Assembly: GCA_032622095.1 (NCBI GenBank)
Contig: CP136063.1
Span: 88,577,980-88,641,979 of the forward strand
Source of the DNA: Siphonodentalium dalli
Taxonomy: Eukaryota > Mollusca > Scaphopoda > Gadilida > Siphonodentaliidae
DNA length: 64,000 nucleotides
Direction of reading: 5' to 3'
A program made the position numbers and the translations under genes. The first letter of the stretch is position 1. Every line of letters starts with the position of its first letter. The notes under the pieces are model-generated. The model searched no databases. It had not been told where the DNA came from and was given only the letters and a program-made list of their open reading frames with translations. Below are positions 1 to 10,268 of this stretch, in pieces.

Positions 1-3000
1 TAGATCATCATGACCGTATCCCTTCTTGCTTCGGACCTCACGTTCCAAGTCACCTCCCTTCTTTCCTAGATCATTATGACCGGATCCCTTCTTGCCTCGG
101 ACCTCACGTTCCAAGTCACCTCCCTTCTTCTTGCCTAGATCATCATGACCGGATCCCTTCTTGCTTCTGTCTTCACGTTCCAAGTCACCTCCCTTCTTCT
201 TTCCTAGATCATCATGACCGGATCCCTTCTTGCCTCGGACCTCACGTTCCAAGTCACCTCCCTTCTTATTGCCTAGATCATCATGACCGGATCCCTTCTT
301 GCTTCTGATTTCACGTTCCAAGTCACCTCCCTTCTTCTTACCTAGATCATCATGACCGGATCCCTTCTTGCCTCGGACCTCACGTTCCAAGTCACCTCCC
401 TTCTTCTTTCCTAGATCATCATGACCGTATCCCTTCTTGCTTCGGACCTCACGTTCCAAGTCACCTCCCTTCTTTTTGCCTAGATCATCATGACCGTATC
501 CCTTCTTGCTTCGGTCCTCACGTTCCAAGTCACCTCCCTTCTTTTTGCCTAGATCATCATGACCGGATCCCTTCTTGCTTCTGACTTCACGTTCCAAGTC
601 ACCTCCCTTCTTCTTGCCTAGATCATCGTGACCGGATCCCTTCTTGCCTCGGATCTCACGTTCCAAATCACCTCCCTTCTTCTTTCCTAGATCATCATGA
701 CCGTATCCCTTCTTGCTTCGGACCTCACGTTCCAAGTCACCTCCCTTCTTCTTACCTAGATCATCATGACCGGATCCCTTCTTGCCTCGGACCTCACGTT
801 CCAAGTCACCTCCCTTCTTCTTACCTAGATCATCATGACCGGATCCCTTCTTGCCTCGGACCTCACGTTCCAAGTCACCTCCCTTCTTCTTGCCTAGATC
901 ATCATGACCGTATCCCTTTTTGCTTCGGACCTCACGTTCCAAGTCACCTCGCTTCTTCTTGCCTAGATCATCATGACCGGATCCCTTCTTGCTTCTGTGT
1001 TCACGTTCCAAGTCACCTCCCTTCTTCTTTCCTAGATCATCATGACCGGATCCCTTCTTGCCTCGGACCTCACGTTCCAAGTCACCTCCCTTCTTCTTGC
1101 CTAGATCATCATGATCGGATCCCTTCTTGCTTCTGATTTCACGTTCCAAGTCACCTCCCTTCTTCTTACCTAGATCATCATGACCGGATCCCTTCTTGCC
1201 TCGGACCTCACGTTCCAAGTCACCTCCCTTCTTCTTTCCTAGATCATCATGACCGTATCCCTTCTTGCTTCGGACCTCACGTTCCAAGTCACCTCCCTTC
1301 TTTTTGCCTAGATCATCATGACCGTATCCCTTCTTGCTTCGGACCTCACGTTCCAAGTCACCTCCCTTCTTCTTGCCTAGATCGTCATGACCGGATCCCT
1401 TCTTGCTTCTGTCTTCACGTTCCAAGTCACCTCCCTTCTTCTTACCTAGATCATCATGACCGGATCCCTTCTTGCCTCGGACCTCACGTTCCAAGTCACC
1501 TCCCTTCTTCTTTCCTAGATCATCATGACCGTATCCCTTCTTGCTTCTGACTTCACGTTCCAAGTCACCTCCCTTCTTCTTGCCTAGATCATCATGACCG
1601 GATCCCTTCTTGCCTCGGACCTCACGTTCCAAGTCACCTCCCTTTTTCTTGCCTAGATCATCATGACCGGATCCCTTCTTGCTTCTGACTTCACGTTCCA
1701 AGTCACCTCCCTTCTTCTTGCCTAGATCACCATGACCGGATCCCTTCTTGCCTCGGACCTCACGTTCCAAGTCACCTCCCTTCTTGCCTAGATCATCATG
1801 ACCGGATCCCTTCTTGCCTCGGACCTCACGTTCCAAGTCACCTCCCTTCTTTTTGCCTAGATCATCATGACCGTATCCCTTCTTGCTTCGGACCTCACGT
1901 TCCAAGTCACCTCCCTTCTTTGTGCCTAGATCATCATGACCGGATCCCTTCTTGCCTCGGACCTCACGTTCCAAGTAACCTCCCTTCTTTTTGCCTAGAT
2001 CATCATGACCGTATCCCTTCTTGCTTCGGACCTCACGTTCCAAGTCACCTCCCTTCTTTCCTAGATCATTATGACCGGATCCCTTCTTGCCTCGGACCTC
2101 ACGTTCCAAGTCACCTCCCTTCTTCTTGCCTAGATCATCATGACCGGATCCCTTCTTGCTTCTGTCTTCACGTTCCAAGTCACCTCCCTTCTTCTTTCCT
2201 AGATCATCATGACCGGATCCCTTCTTGCCTCGGACCTCACGTTCCAAGTCACCTCCCTTCTTATTGCCTAGATCATCATGACCGGATCCCTTCTTGCTTC
2301 TGATTTCACGTTCCAAGTCACCTCCCTTCTTCTTACCTAGATCATCATGACCGGATCCCTTCTTGCCTCGGACCTCACGTTCCAAGTCACCTCCCTTCTT
2401 CTTTCCTAGATCATCATGACCGTATCCCTTCTTGCTTCGGACCTCACGTTCCAAGTCACCTCCCTTCTTTTTGCCTAGATCATCATGACCGTATCCCTTC
2501 TTGCTTCGGTCCTCACGTTCCAAGTCACCTCCCTTCTTTTTGCCTAGATCATCATGACCGGATCCCTTCTTGCTTCTGACTTCACGTTCCAAGTCACCTC
2601 CCTTCTTCTTGCCTAGATCATCGTGACCGGATCCCTTCTTGCCTCGGACCTCACGTTCCAAATCACCTCCCTTCTTCTTTCCTAGATCATCATGACCGTA
2701 TCCTTTCTTGCTTCTGATTTCACGTTCCAAGTCACCTCCCTTCTTCTTACCTAGATCATCATGACCGGATCCCTTCTTGCCTCGGACCTCACGTTCCAAG
2801 TCACCTCCCTTCTTCTTGCCTAGATCATCATGACCGTATGCCTTCTTGCTTCGGACCTCACGTTCCAAGTCACCTCCCTTCTTCTTGCCTAGATCATCAT
2901 GACCGGATCCCTTCTTGCTTCTGTGTTCACGTTCCAAGTCACCTCCCTTCTTCTTTCCTAGATCATCATGACCGGATCCCTTCTTGCCTCGGACCTCACG

Positions 3001-3560
3001 TTCCAAGTCACCTCCCTTCTTCTTGCCTAGATCATCATGATCGGATCCCTTCTTGCTTCTGATTTCACGTTCCAAGTCACCTCCCTTCTTCTTACCTAGA
3101 TCATCATGACCGGATCCCTTCTTGCCTCGGACCTCACGTTCCAAGTCACCTCCCTTCTTCTTTCCTAGATCATCATGACCGTATCCCTTCTTGCTTCGGA
3201 CCTCACGTTCCAAGTCACCTCCCTTCTTTTTGCCTAGATCATCATGATCGTATCCCTTCTTGCTTCGGATCTCACGTTCCAAGTCACCTCCCTTCTTTTT
3301 GCCTAGATCATCATGACTGGATCCCTTCTTGCTTCTGACTTCACGTTCCAAGTCACCTCCCTTCTTCTTGCCTAGATCATCGTGACCGGATCCCTTCTTG
3401 CCTCGGACCTCACGTTCCAAGTCACCTCCCTTCTTCTTGCCTAGATCATCATGACCGGATCCCTTCTTGCTTCTGACTTCACGTTCCAAGTCACCTCCAT
3501 TCTTCTTGCCTAGATCATCATGCCCGGATCCCTTCTTGCTTCTTACGCCACGTTCCAAGT
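1..3560. repeat. 69-bp tandem repeat array 1
   Basis: About 51 units of 69 bp, with some 66-bp variants, form the coding minisatellite of copy 1. A higher-order repeat is visible: the block from 1 to about 1300 recurs from 1996 with an offset of 1995 bp, shown by shared rare variants (ATTATG near 73 and 2068; TTATTGCC near 266 and 2261). After about 2700 the offset becomes 1926 bp, one unit less. This pattern fits unequal crossover or segmental amplification inside the array. There are no unique spacers, so it is not CRISPR-like. Confidence 0.95.
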
Positions 3561-3617
3561 CACTGTGTCCCCCCTTCTTGTTCCGGTCTCCTTTTAGCGG
3601 GTTTCCCGAAGCGCAAA
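1..3617 (-). CDS. Secreted tandem-repeat protein, copy 1, exon 2 (partial, runs off left edge)
   Basis: The minus strand reads from an acceptor (TTCTTTGCAG, AG at 3619-3618) into VCASGNPLKGD, a short linker and then about 51 units of 23 residues with the core EREVRSKKGSGHDDL and a GKKKGGDL-type linker. A TGATAAC branch-point-like motif lies about 17 nt before the acceptor. I found no in-frame stop or frameshift down to position 1; unit-length variants differ by 3 nt. Differences between units are often silent in this frame (GGC/GGA/GGT, AAA/AAG, GAA/GAG, AGA/CGA), while the opposite strand has TGA in many units. The phase joins exactly to the signal-peptide exon at 9270-9309. The protein is inferred to be secreted, lysine/glycine/aspartate-rich and disordered. 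No known family is recognised, and the C-terminus is outside the window. Confidence 0.72.
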
Positions 3618-5233
3618 CTGCAAAGAACGTTATCAGTGTATTGTTTCTTGTTTTGCTTCTTGCAAGCGACAGATTTAGACTGTCGACCGTCGAAGTCTGT
3701 TCGTTCATGTGTGTCTTTCTAAGATTGTCACTTGTTAGTGTACCATATATACTGTTTTCATATTTCCATTGACTCCGGGCCCGGCACCAGAGCGATTGTC
3801 CTTCTATCGTTTCTATGCGCAGTGTAGGGATTGTGCGTATTATGCATCCTTGGTAACTATCAAATACTTAGACACATAGATGGGTACACGTGTATTGCAA
3901 GCTTTTACCTCATCCGCATGACATGTCACATGGATGAGGCTATTTAGGTCGTAATACATGTTGACGACGTACACATACAATGCGTTTTGTCCGGGAGCTG
4001 AACGGGTACCCGTGCATTCCCTCTGGATTTAACTTCACCCCACTCATTTTGTTTCGTATTATGTGCTTCAACTTTTAAGCAATGTCAACACACACAAAAA
4101 ATGCAATTCTTGGAGTCCTAGCCCTTTCCAACCCCTCAAAAAATCGATTTTAAAGAACGCGATATAAAATTTCACCAAAAAATCGCAATTAGGATTCTAG
4201 TCATAATTTAACAAGAAATGAGCAGAACTGTATACTGTAAGCGAGGCATACCATTACCCATGAATATTCCAACTCATTGGAACGAAAAGTGGTACTTTGG
4301 CTCAAAATGGCCGCCAAACTATGGAACATGGTAGATATTGCCCCAAACGTTCCCTGCAATCGCTTACACGTGGGGTTGATGAGTAAAATTGGCCATTCTG
4401 CCTTTTATACATTGAATACTAGCATGTCTGATGCACCTTGGTTAATTGTCACAATTGTCACCAGAAACATTGGATTTTTCTCTCACAAACGTGACATAAA
4501 TATCGGCAAAAATTAACTTTTCAAGTTTGGACCATTTGTTCAAGTAAATGCATCTATCGTTGGTATGAAAGGTGTGTATTGTTTGATCTATCTTAAATGT
4601 GTCACACTACGGTGTTTATAGACCAAATTATTCAAGATGACTTCCAAAATGGCAATCAAATTTGGTAAAATTGTTTTTTTTTTTTACATATATCCCGAAC
4701 ATTATTATCTGCTGTCCCTAAAAGGTAGCAAATTGTGACTCACTTGGTTATTATATAAGTTAGTTAGTCAACTGACCACTAAATGTTCTATTCTGGTTGT
4801 GCCAGACAAATTCATTTTAAAGTTGCAGTATAGATTTTTGCCAAGAACCTCTTTTGGGATTTTGCCATATCTTAATGGAAATGGACAAAACTTTGAAACG
4901 GAATTGAGATTAACCATCACATGTGGCTATCCTGGCCCGTTGGGATAAAAATTGATCAACTTGGTACAGGGTGGAGGACAAGGTGGCACCCAGGGAGTTA
5001 TGTTATGGTCATAAATGATGCGAATAGGTATAAAATGAGTGTATATATGGTGATGAGTGAGGTGTCCACGGAGAGATGTATAGGTTTACAAGGAGTGGCT
5101 GTATGATCTAGGGATCTGCGAATCGGGAATTTTGCATCGAATCGAATCTCGATATCGAATATCCATCCTGATATCGACATCGAATCTAATTTCGAATCGA
5201 ATCAGCTAGTGGTTGCCATTGTTTTCCAGTGTA

Positions 5234-5337
5234 CAACCATACAACCATACAGCCACTCGATGTATATATATATTCACATGATCATACTATGATCATGTGA
5301 ATATATATACATCGAGTGGCTGTATGGTTGTATGGTT
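5234..5337. repeat. Near-perfect inverted repeat (hairpin), arms about 50 bp
   Basis: The left arm contains ACAACCATACAGCCACTCGA and the right arm its complement, meeting at an ATCATACTATGAT centre. The left arm has one extra TA in its TA-rich stretch. The duplicate at 54501-54602 keeps the structure with a few changes. It abuts the 42-bp minisatellite. No coding role is seen. Confidence 0.85.
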
Positions 5338-5556
5338 ATGTGTACCGAGTACGGGTGTACCCGGGTAGCTGTATGGGTACTGATGTGGTGTATGGATATA
5401 ACGAGAGTAGCTACATGGTCATATATGTGTTGTTCTTGTATATATAGAGTGACCGTGTGGTGATGGGTGAGATGTACAGGTGTACATTGGGTGGTTGTAC
5501 TGGCACTGATGGGTGTAAATGTATACATGTGTTGTCCGTATGATCATGGGTGGGGT
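5338..5556. repeat. Degenerate minisatellite, about 42-bp unit (short copy)
   Basis: Diverged units of the type GAGTGACTGTATGGTCAT followed by GGTGTATGGGTATAC repeat about every 42-50 bp. The duplicate at 54604-55430 is about four times longer, so this copy is contracted or interrupted. Confidence 0.6.
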
Positions 5557-5625
5557 TAGTCCAAGTCTTCTCGTACTAAAACCGGCTAAGATATTGGGAT
5601 GGAGGTGCTGGTCTTTAGTCCGAGT
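5557..5625 (+). mobile_element. Solo terminus of the terminal-inverted-repeat element D
   Basis: The segment begins AGTCCAAGTCTTCTCGTACT and continues through ATATTGGGAT to a diverged TTTAGT. It matches the termini of the elements at 44673-45225 and 46181-46670. It sits at the point where duplication copy A lacks 2.8 kb present in copy B, so it may mark an insertion/excision or deletion junction. Confidence 0.5.
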
Positions 5626-5649
5626 TCCAGTTGATTGCCTCCTGTTTGA

Positions 5650-5883
5650 GTGGACCACATTACGCATCAAATTTGTTTTCATTGGGCTGGAATAGTTGTG
5701 ACTGCTTTATTCTTCATTACAATATATGGGGGTATGACACTATATTATGTAATTAAAAATCTAACTTCACATAATGATACAAATGAAGCCTCCTCTCATG
5801 GAGCCAAGACAATAAGCTGTTTGGTGATTGGAGTGTTGTGTGAAATTATTAATTATTCTATCAGTTCTTGGTACCGAAAGTGA
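5650..5883 (+). other. Possible membrane-protein exon relic (anoctamin-like hairpin?), copy A
   Basis: The ORF encodes a hydrophobic stretch (GIVVTALFFITIYGGM), LYYVIKN, a polar linker, a second hydrophobic stretch (TISCLVIGVLCEIINYSI) and SSWYRK. The pattern resembles one transmembrane hairpin of TMEM16/anoctamin proteins, but this is only a resemblance from memory of the family. Copy B (57683-57892) has the same residues but differs by 1 nt upstream, so the first dozen codons are not shared; the reliable part starts near FHWAG. No clean acceptor or donor is visible. It may be a captured exon fragment or a chance ORF, and conservation between copies is uninformative because the whole block is duplicated. 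Confidence 0.25.
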
Positions 5884-6290
5884 CAACATGGTGCATCTCC
5901 ATCTTAACAACATCAGATGTTCCCGATATAACAGCATCAAATTCAGTTGAAACTTGAACCCACCATCATCATAACACATAATTAGGACCACTTAACCAAG
6001 GATGATTAAGGCAGTCTTCATATCGAAATGTCTCTACATCTAATAATATATCGGAAGAAACGGCGTTTTTATTGTGCGTTTTGCGATAAAACAATTAATT
6101 CATAGTTAAGTCCCGTCACCACGCTGGCCTGGCCACTGCCGTCACGTATACAGAATGTAAGGAAACCTTAAATTTTGAATTTAAAACTTTGTTGGTTACA
6201 AATCATTCTGCATTATTCTGAGAAACTGAACTGTCATTCATTTGGAAATTGTCTAGATAAAATCAGAATGAAATGTAACCGACAGAAGTC

Positions 6291-6747
6291 TTAAAGGTCC
6301 ACTTAATTTTCGAACCCCCCATATCACATTACATAAAACATATTCCTTATGATATACCATTTAAAAGAGGAAGCTCCAAAACATTGTATTTTCAATTTAC
6401 CCGATGTAATAAACTGTGAAAATGTTGTTTGTGTTGAGGAAACGACGTGTTTTTGTGCTTAAGTTTCAACTGGTTTGTACTACGAAGTCTATAGTTTTCA
6501 ATGGAAGGGGAATAACTATATCTTAGTTTGAATTCTGTTGCATTCTGGGAGCGATACAGGGGAAATGTTTCTATGATTTCAGCTATTTGCTATTACTCTA
6601 TGGGCATGTTCTGAGACACAGACGCTCCAAATGCTGATGAATTCTAGTATTTTAATCATATTTTATGTCATAGATTATTATTATAACCGTATATCAAGGC
6701 ACTATAAAAAAAATAATCGGTGACTCGAAAATTAAATGGGCCTTTAA
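6291..6747 (+). mobile_element. TTAA-flanked MITE, family A
   Basis: The left end is TTAA followed by AGGTCCACTTAATTTTCGA. The right end is TCGAAAATTAAATGGGCCT followed by TTAA. The terminal inverted repeats are about 20 bp and the element about 450 bp, without coding capacity. TTAA target duplications are typical of piggyBac and Kolobok transposons; the AGG terminus does not look like the usual piggyBac CC start. Other copies: 22842-23270 (inverted), 27676-28070, 32603-32893, 35122-35270 and 58276-58734. Confidence 0.7.
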
Positions 6748-6769
6748 ATAATAAAAAATATTTAATACA

Positions 6770-7500
6770 TTCTGTGCATATATGGCAGTGGTCGACCAGC
6801 GTAGTGAGGGGACTGAACTTTGTTAGACCATCGTAGCGAGGGAGTGAACTATATGAGACCAGTGTAGCAGGGACTGAACTATGTGAGACCAGCGTAGCGA
6901 GGGACTGAACTACGTGAGACCATCGTGACAGGGGACTGAACTATGTGGAATCACTAAAATAAATGGTTTCCCACAGACGACAGTATTAACGTCTCAGCCA
7001 AATAGCTTGCAGGCCACTCCAGTGATGTTTACTAGATTGACACCAGTTGATCACGAAAATGCAAGGAAAATCTAAGATAATGTGTTTACTTTTTAAAATA
7101 AATTCCCAAGTATGCGACAAGGCTATCCCACAGTCAAATTTTACCTGGAAAAACCCAGAACTACACCAGCTAGTTAAATAATTTTCCCACTCACATTAAT
7201 TCATTCCCCCATTGATTCACCAGTTTAAATTATTCATATATGATGTACACATCAAATAAACAAGATTTCATCCTTTAATAGCGTGTATCAGGTTTCATAT
7301 GAAGGCTATTTGTTCAGTTACCTTCACCTTCCCCTGTGCACTCGCTCCCCGACTCTGGAACACATTTAGCTACCTGATTCCATGTCAGACCAGCAAAGCA
7401 GGGGACTGAACTCTGCCAGACCAGCATAGAAGGGGACCTAACTCTGTCAGATCAGCGTAGCGAGGGGACTGAACTCTGCGTTGCAGCTTGCCCATGACTA
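6770..7500. repeat. Dispersed repeat block C with internal ~32-bp minisatellite
   Basis: Five to six diverged units of the type GACCAGCGTAGCGAGGGACT plus GAACTATGTGA lie at 6790-6950 and again at 7385-7480, separated by unique-looking DNA. The same block occurs at 28085-28490, 36776-37034 plus 39217-39434 plus 41652-42060 (split by insertions), and 58750-59480. It generally follows MITE A. No coding content is seen. Confidence 0.65.
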
Positions 7501-7709
7501 TATAATATGGACGTGTTCTGAGTAAATAGAGTCGCAACTTTATAAGAAAGTTGTTAACCGAGTGTACTAAATTCGATTCGAGCCGAACATTATCTAGTGG
7601 ATTTAGTGGACGAGCTTAATACAATTGCCACGAATTTGAGATCCATTTTTATCACAGAATCACATTTTAGCAAGCAAAAACGATATCTAAACGGCTGGGG
7701 TTAAACAAA

Positions 7710-8174
7710 TTAAAGATGCATTATCCGAATTAACGCTCCTAAATTACTATTTCTTTGGCTTCGGGGGTAAAAAAAATATTTGATTCGAGACGAGGAACCC
7801 ACCCATCAAAGCTCAGATGTTGATTTTTGAAATTTGTTATTTCTCGAGATGTGCAATTATTTTTGGCACAGAAAGACGTCGTCAAATGGGCGGTCTCGGA
7901 CAAAATTGCGAATGAAGATGGATAACTCTAAAAACAAGTGGTAGTACGGCCAAATTTCGTGAATACTCAAGTGAAAATACGGCCATATTTCGTTGAACAA
8001 AATGTTGATAAATAACATGTTTTGAGAAATTTGATACCATAGTTGACAGTGGCTATCATTATTTTGTTGCAATTAATCGATTCTATACTATTTAGAGTAT
8101 TTTGAAGAAATGTTGTTGTTGTTGTTGTTGTATCTTGATGATATTGGGACCCTCTGATCGGATTGAGTACCTAT
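7710..8174 (+). mobile_element. TTAA-inserted MITE, family B
   Basis: The element begins TTAAAGATGCATTATCCGAA and ends TCGGATTGAGTACCTATAA, containing a (GTT)n tract near 8111-8130. The paralogous position in copy 2 (42040-42043) is an empty TTAA site: both flanks are present (AAACAAATTAATATTGAT) without the insert. Related copies: 21311-21826, 56068-56555 (best-preserved termini), 59696-60163 and a fragment at 32483-32606. Confidence 0.75.
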
Positions 8175-8769
8175 AATATTGATATCCTTATCACAATCAA
8201 AGAGGAAGTAAAGACAACTTCAAGAAAAAATATAGTTCCATTTTAAATGTGTCTTTTCATGTTGACAAAATTGTTTAAGTACCCTTATCAACCATGTTTA
8301 TCTCATGGTCAACACTAAATAATAAAACACAAATTGAATATCAAAGTATATTCTAGTTAACATAATAATAAAGTTCCGGCATTGATAGCATTGCGCTAAG
8401 CTCTTACGTCACTGTGCGTGCCGATAATACATGCGTCTTACTAACAGACATGAGGCCGGATTTAGGGCTAATTGTGTGATAAATGCATTTAGGTCACACT
8501 TGCCAGAATCAAGGTTAGAACTAGTCGCGGGTAGTACCATTTGGAAACCTGCTGTGGTATATGTCAGTGGCCGAATATTCACGCTTGGAATTTGTGCAGG
8601 AGTTTCACAGGGTTCTCGGTATTGAAATGAAAGTTAATTCGCTGCGGAGAGAGATAACAGTTCATCATGTGATCGTTATAAATTGACAATCATCATTTAT
8701 GTCAACAAAACTCTTCGCAATATATCAATGATCAAGAGCATCGTTATAGGGCGTGGGAAAATACACCCG

Positions 8770-9098
8770 TGGTAATTACAACAAAGACCATAACTCTGTT
8801 GAAAATTAGCGGTCGGAACCCAAATTCGAACTTGACCTGTATTTTGGGCTTATACACACACGTATAAAATGTCATTCGATTAAGTTCAGACTTACTAATG
8901 TTATCATCCAATAACAAGGGCCATAACTCTGGTGAAAATTGGCGGGCGGAACCCGAATTCGAAATTGACCTGCATTGTGTGCTAGTTAACCCACATATTA
9001 AAATTTTATTCCATTCAGTTGAAACTATCTTAACTTATCATCCGGAAACCAAAAGCGAACGGATGTACGAACAGACGTCTCGACGGACGGACCAATAA
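8770..9098. repeat. Dispersed ~150-bp tandem repeat, family F
   Basis: Two diverged units carry CCATAACTCTGGTGAAAATT, GGCGGGCGGAACCCGAATTC and TTGACCTGTATTTTG, ending in GACGTCTCGACGGACGGACC. The family also occurs at 42585-42935, 44010-44660 and 45530-46090. Short ORFs over it are products of the repeat, not genes. Confidence 0.7.
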
Positions 9099-9269
9099 CA
9101 TAATAAGTACCGTTTTTTTTTTAAACGGGCGTAGATATAAAACGGTTCAAAGGCTCCCACTTGTGGAGCCTTCAATTGATTTAAGCATTGCCCAGCAAGT
9201 TATTTTCACGTTCGGTGTGTCCAAGATGATATATGTATGTATAATTATGATATCGGTAGTATAACTCAC

Positions 9270-9309
9270 CTGCCAAGGCTATGAGCACGGCAATCAAGTA
9301 GATCCTCAT
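9270..9309 (-). CDS. Secreted tandem-repeat protein, copy 1, exon 1 (signal peptide)
   Basis: ATG at 9309-9307 opens a 13-codon reading frame, MRIYLIAVLIALA, plus one base, ending at CAG|GTGAGT (donor GT at 9269-9268). A basic residue followed by a hydrophobic core is a typical secretory signal. The phase-1 end joins the exon 2 acceptor at 3617 to give MRIYLIAVLIALAVCA then SGNPLKGD, with a plausible signal-peptidase site after VCA. The same exon, with one silent difference (TTG/TTA), lies before copy 2 at 43115-43154. The implied intron is about 5.65 kb. This exon is far too short for ordinary ORF detection; the call rests on donor consensus, phase match, duplication and the TATA box. Confidence 0.7.
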
Positions 9310-9329
9310 CGTTCTTGGTGAACAGTGGG

Positions 9330-9365
9330 TGTTATTTGCTCCCTCTGCGTGCAGTAATTTTTATA
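9330..9365 (-). promoter_or_regulatory. TATA-box promoter of repeat gene copy 1
   Basis: TATAAAAA at 9365-9358 lies about 50 nt upstream of the exon 1 ATG, predicting transcription start near 9335 and a leader of about 25 nt. The equivalent position in copy 2 carries TATAAATA (43210-43203). The DNA upstream is conserved between the two loci. Confidence 0.6.
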
Positions 9366-10268
9366 CAGTCAAATATACGGAAATATAGAAAAGGGGTTGC
9401 TGCGCATCACACCTGGCGGAAGGGATGAATGCTTTATTGCGTTAGTTACCATTTATGGTAGAACAATGCAGAACTATATACATAATATTTACAATGAAAG
9501 GACGAACCAGATTGACACAGGAAACGAACGCGTTGTAATTATGAAAAGTAATAACCATCTATATTTTATGCAAGCATCCAAATTAAGATTTCTGTGTTGT
9601 GTGAAAATTCACTTCACGAGATTTAAAATTCGACGATGAACTGTATCGGTAAAGGCCGTGAGCAGATAGACATATGTAATCAAATGTGGATCAACGGACA
9701 CAAACGAAAACTGAAAGTATTATGGAGTCCTTGAGGGCGAGGAATGCAGACAAAGTTTGCAGACACTTTCTAACACCATTTTTTTCTGCGAATAAACACA
9801 TTTAGACACCACTTCGAAACATTTTAAGGTAAGTGAATATTTCGTCACTAATATTATCAGTTATTATCTATAGAAGCAGTTGGCAGTACTCTAGTATTCT
9901 ATCTCGAGATATGGGCCGTTCCACGCAATTTCAAATTCTGTTCCGCAGGTTGTTATTCTATTCCACATTCTATCCCATCCCGCAGATTGCCATGTCCCAA
10001 AAAAATGTCTTTTAATCATCGCCCCGAGACGATTTCTTGCACAAAATAACCCAGACAATTATGTAAGTTTTCACAATCATCTCAGTACAGCCACTTTTCG
10101 CCACAACCGTTATAAGATTAGCAAGGTCTGTCCTCTTCCCGCAAATGCATATACTGAGTATTGTCATGGAATGTCTTAGTAGTCCACATTTCCAATTTCT
10201 ATACACACACGGGGGAATCAATCGAAGGCCGCTCCGAGCAATCGGAGGCCGCTCACAGCAACCAACGA
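9366..10268. other. Upstream region shared with copy 2 (43211-43780)
   Basis: Most of 9366-9990 aligns with 43211-43780, including GTAAGTGAATATTTCGTCAC and ATCTCGAGATAT. The possible small exon seen at 43495-43599 is broken here by frameshift and stop. From 10000 to 10268 I see nothing recognisable. Confidence 0.5.

Larger units (their letters stand above)
3618..8406. repeat. Segmental duplication, copy A (partner 52842-60392); intron of copy 1
   Basis: This block is nearly identical to 52842-60392. The match starts at the repeat-gene acceptor and ends at 8406, where the partner (60392) switches to unrelated sequence. The partner carries about 2.8 kb more DNA between 54810 and 57600, where this copy has only a transposon terminus (5557-5625). 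It also has about 33 bp extra near 53030. Apart from the hairpin, minisatellite, MITEs and possible membrane-protein exon listed separately, 3620-5230 shows no gene; the short ORFs there have no recognisable family. Confidence 0.9.

Noticed and set aside
1-3560. CRISPR-like array
   Set aside because: Units are contiguous with no unique spacers, and the setting is a eukaryotic genome.
4277-4516. 79-codon ORF conserved at 53576-53794
   Set aside because: The conservation only reflects the segmental duplication, and the copy at 53576 is frame-shifted at its start.
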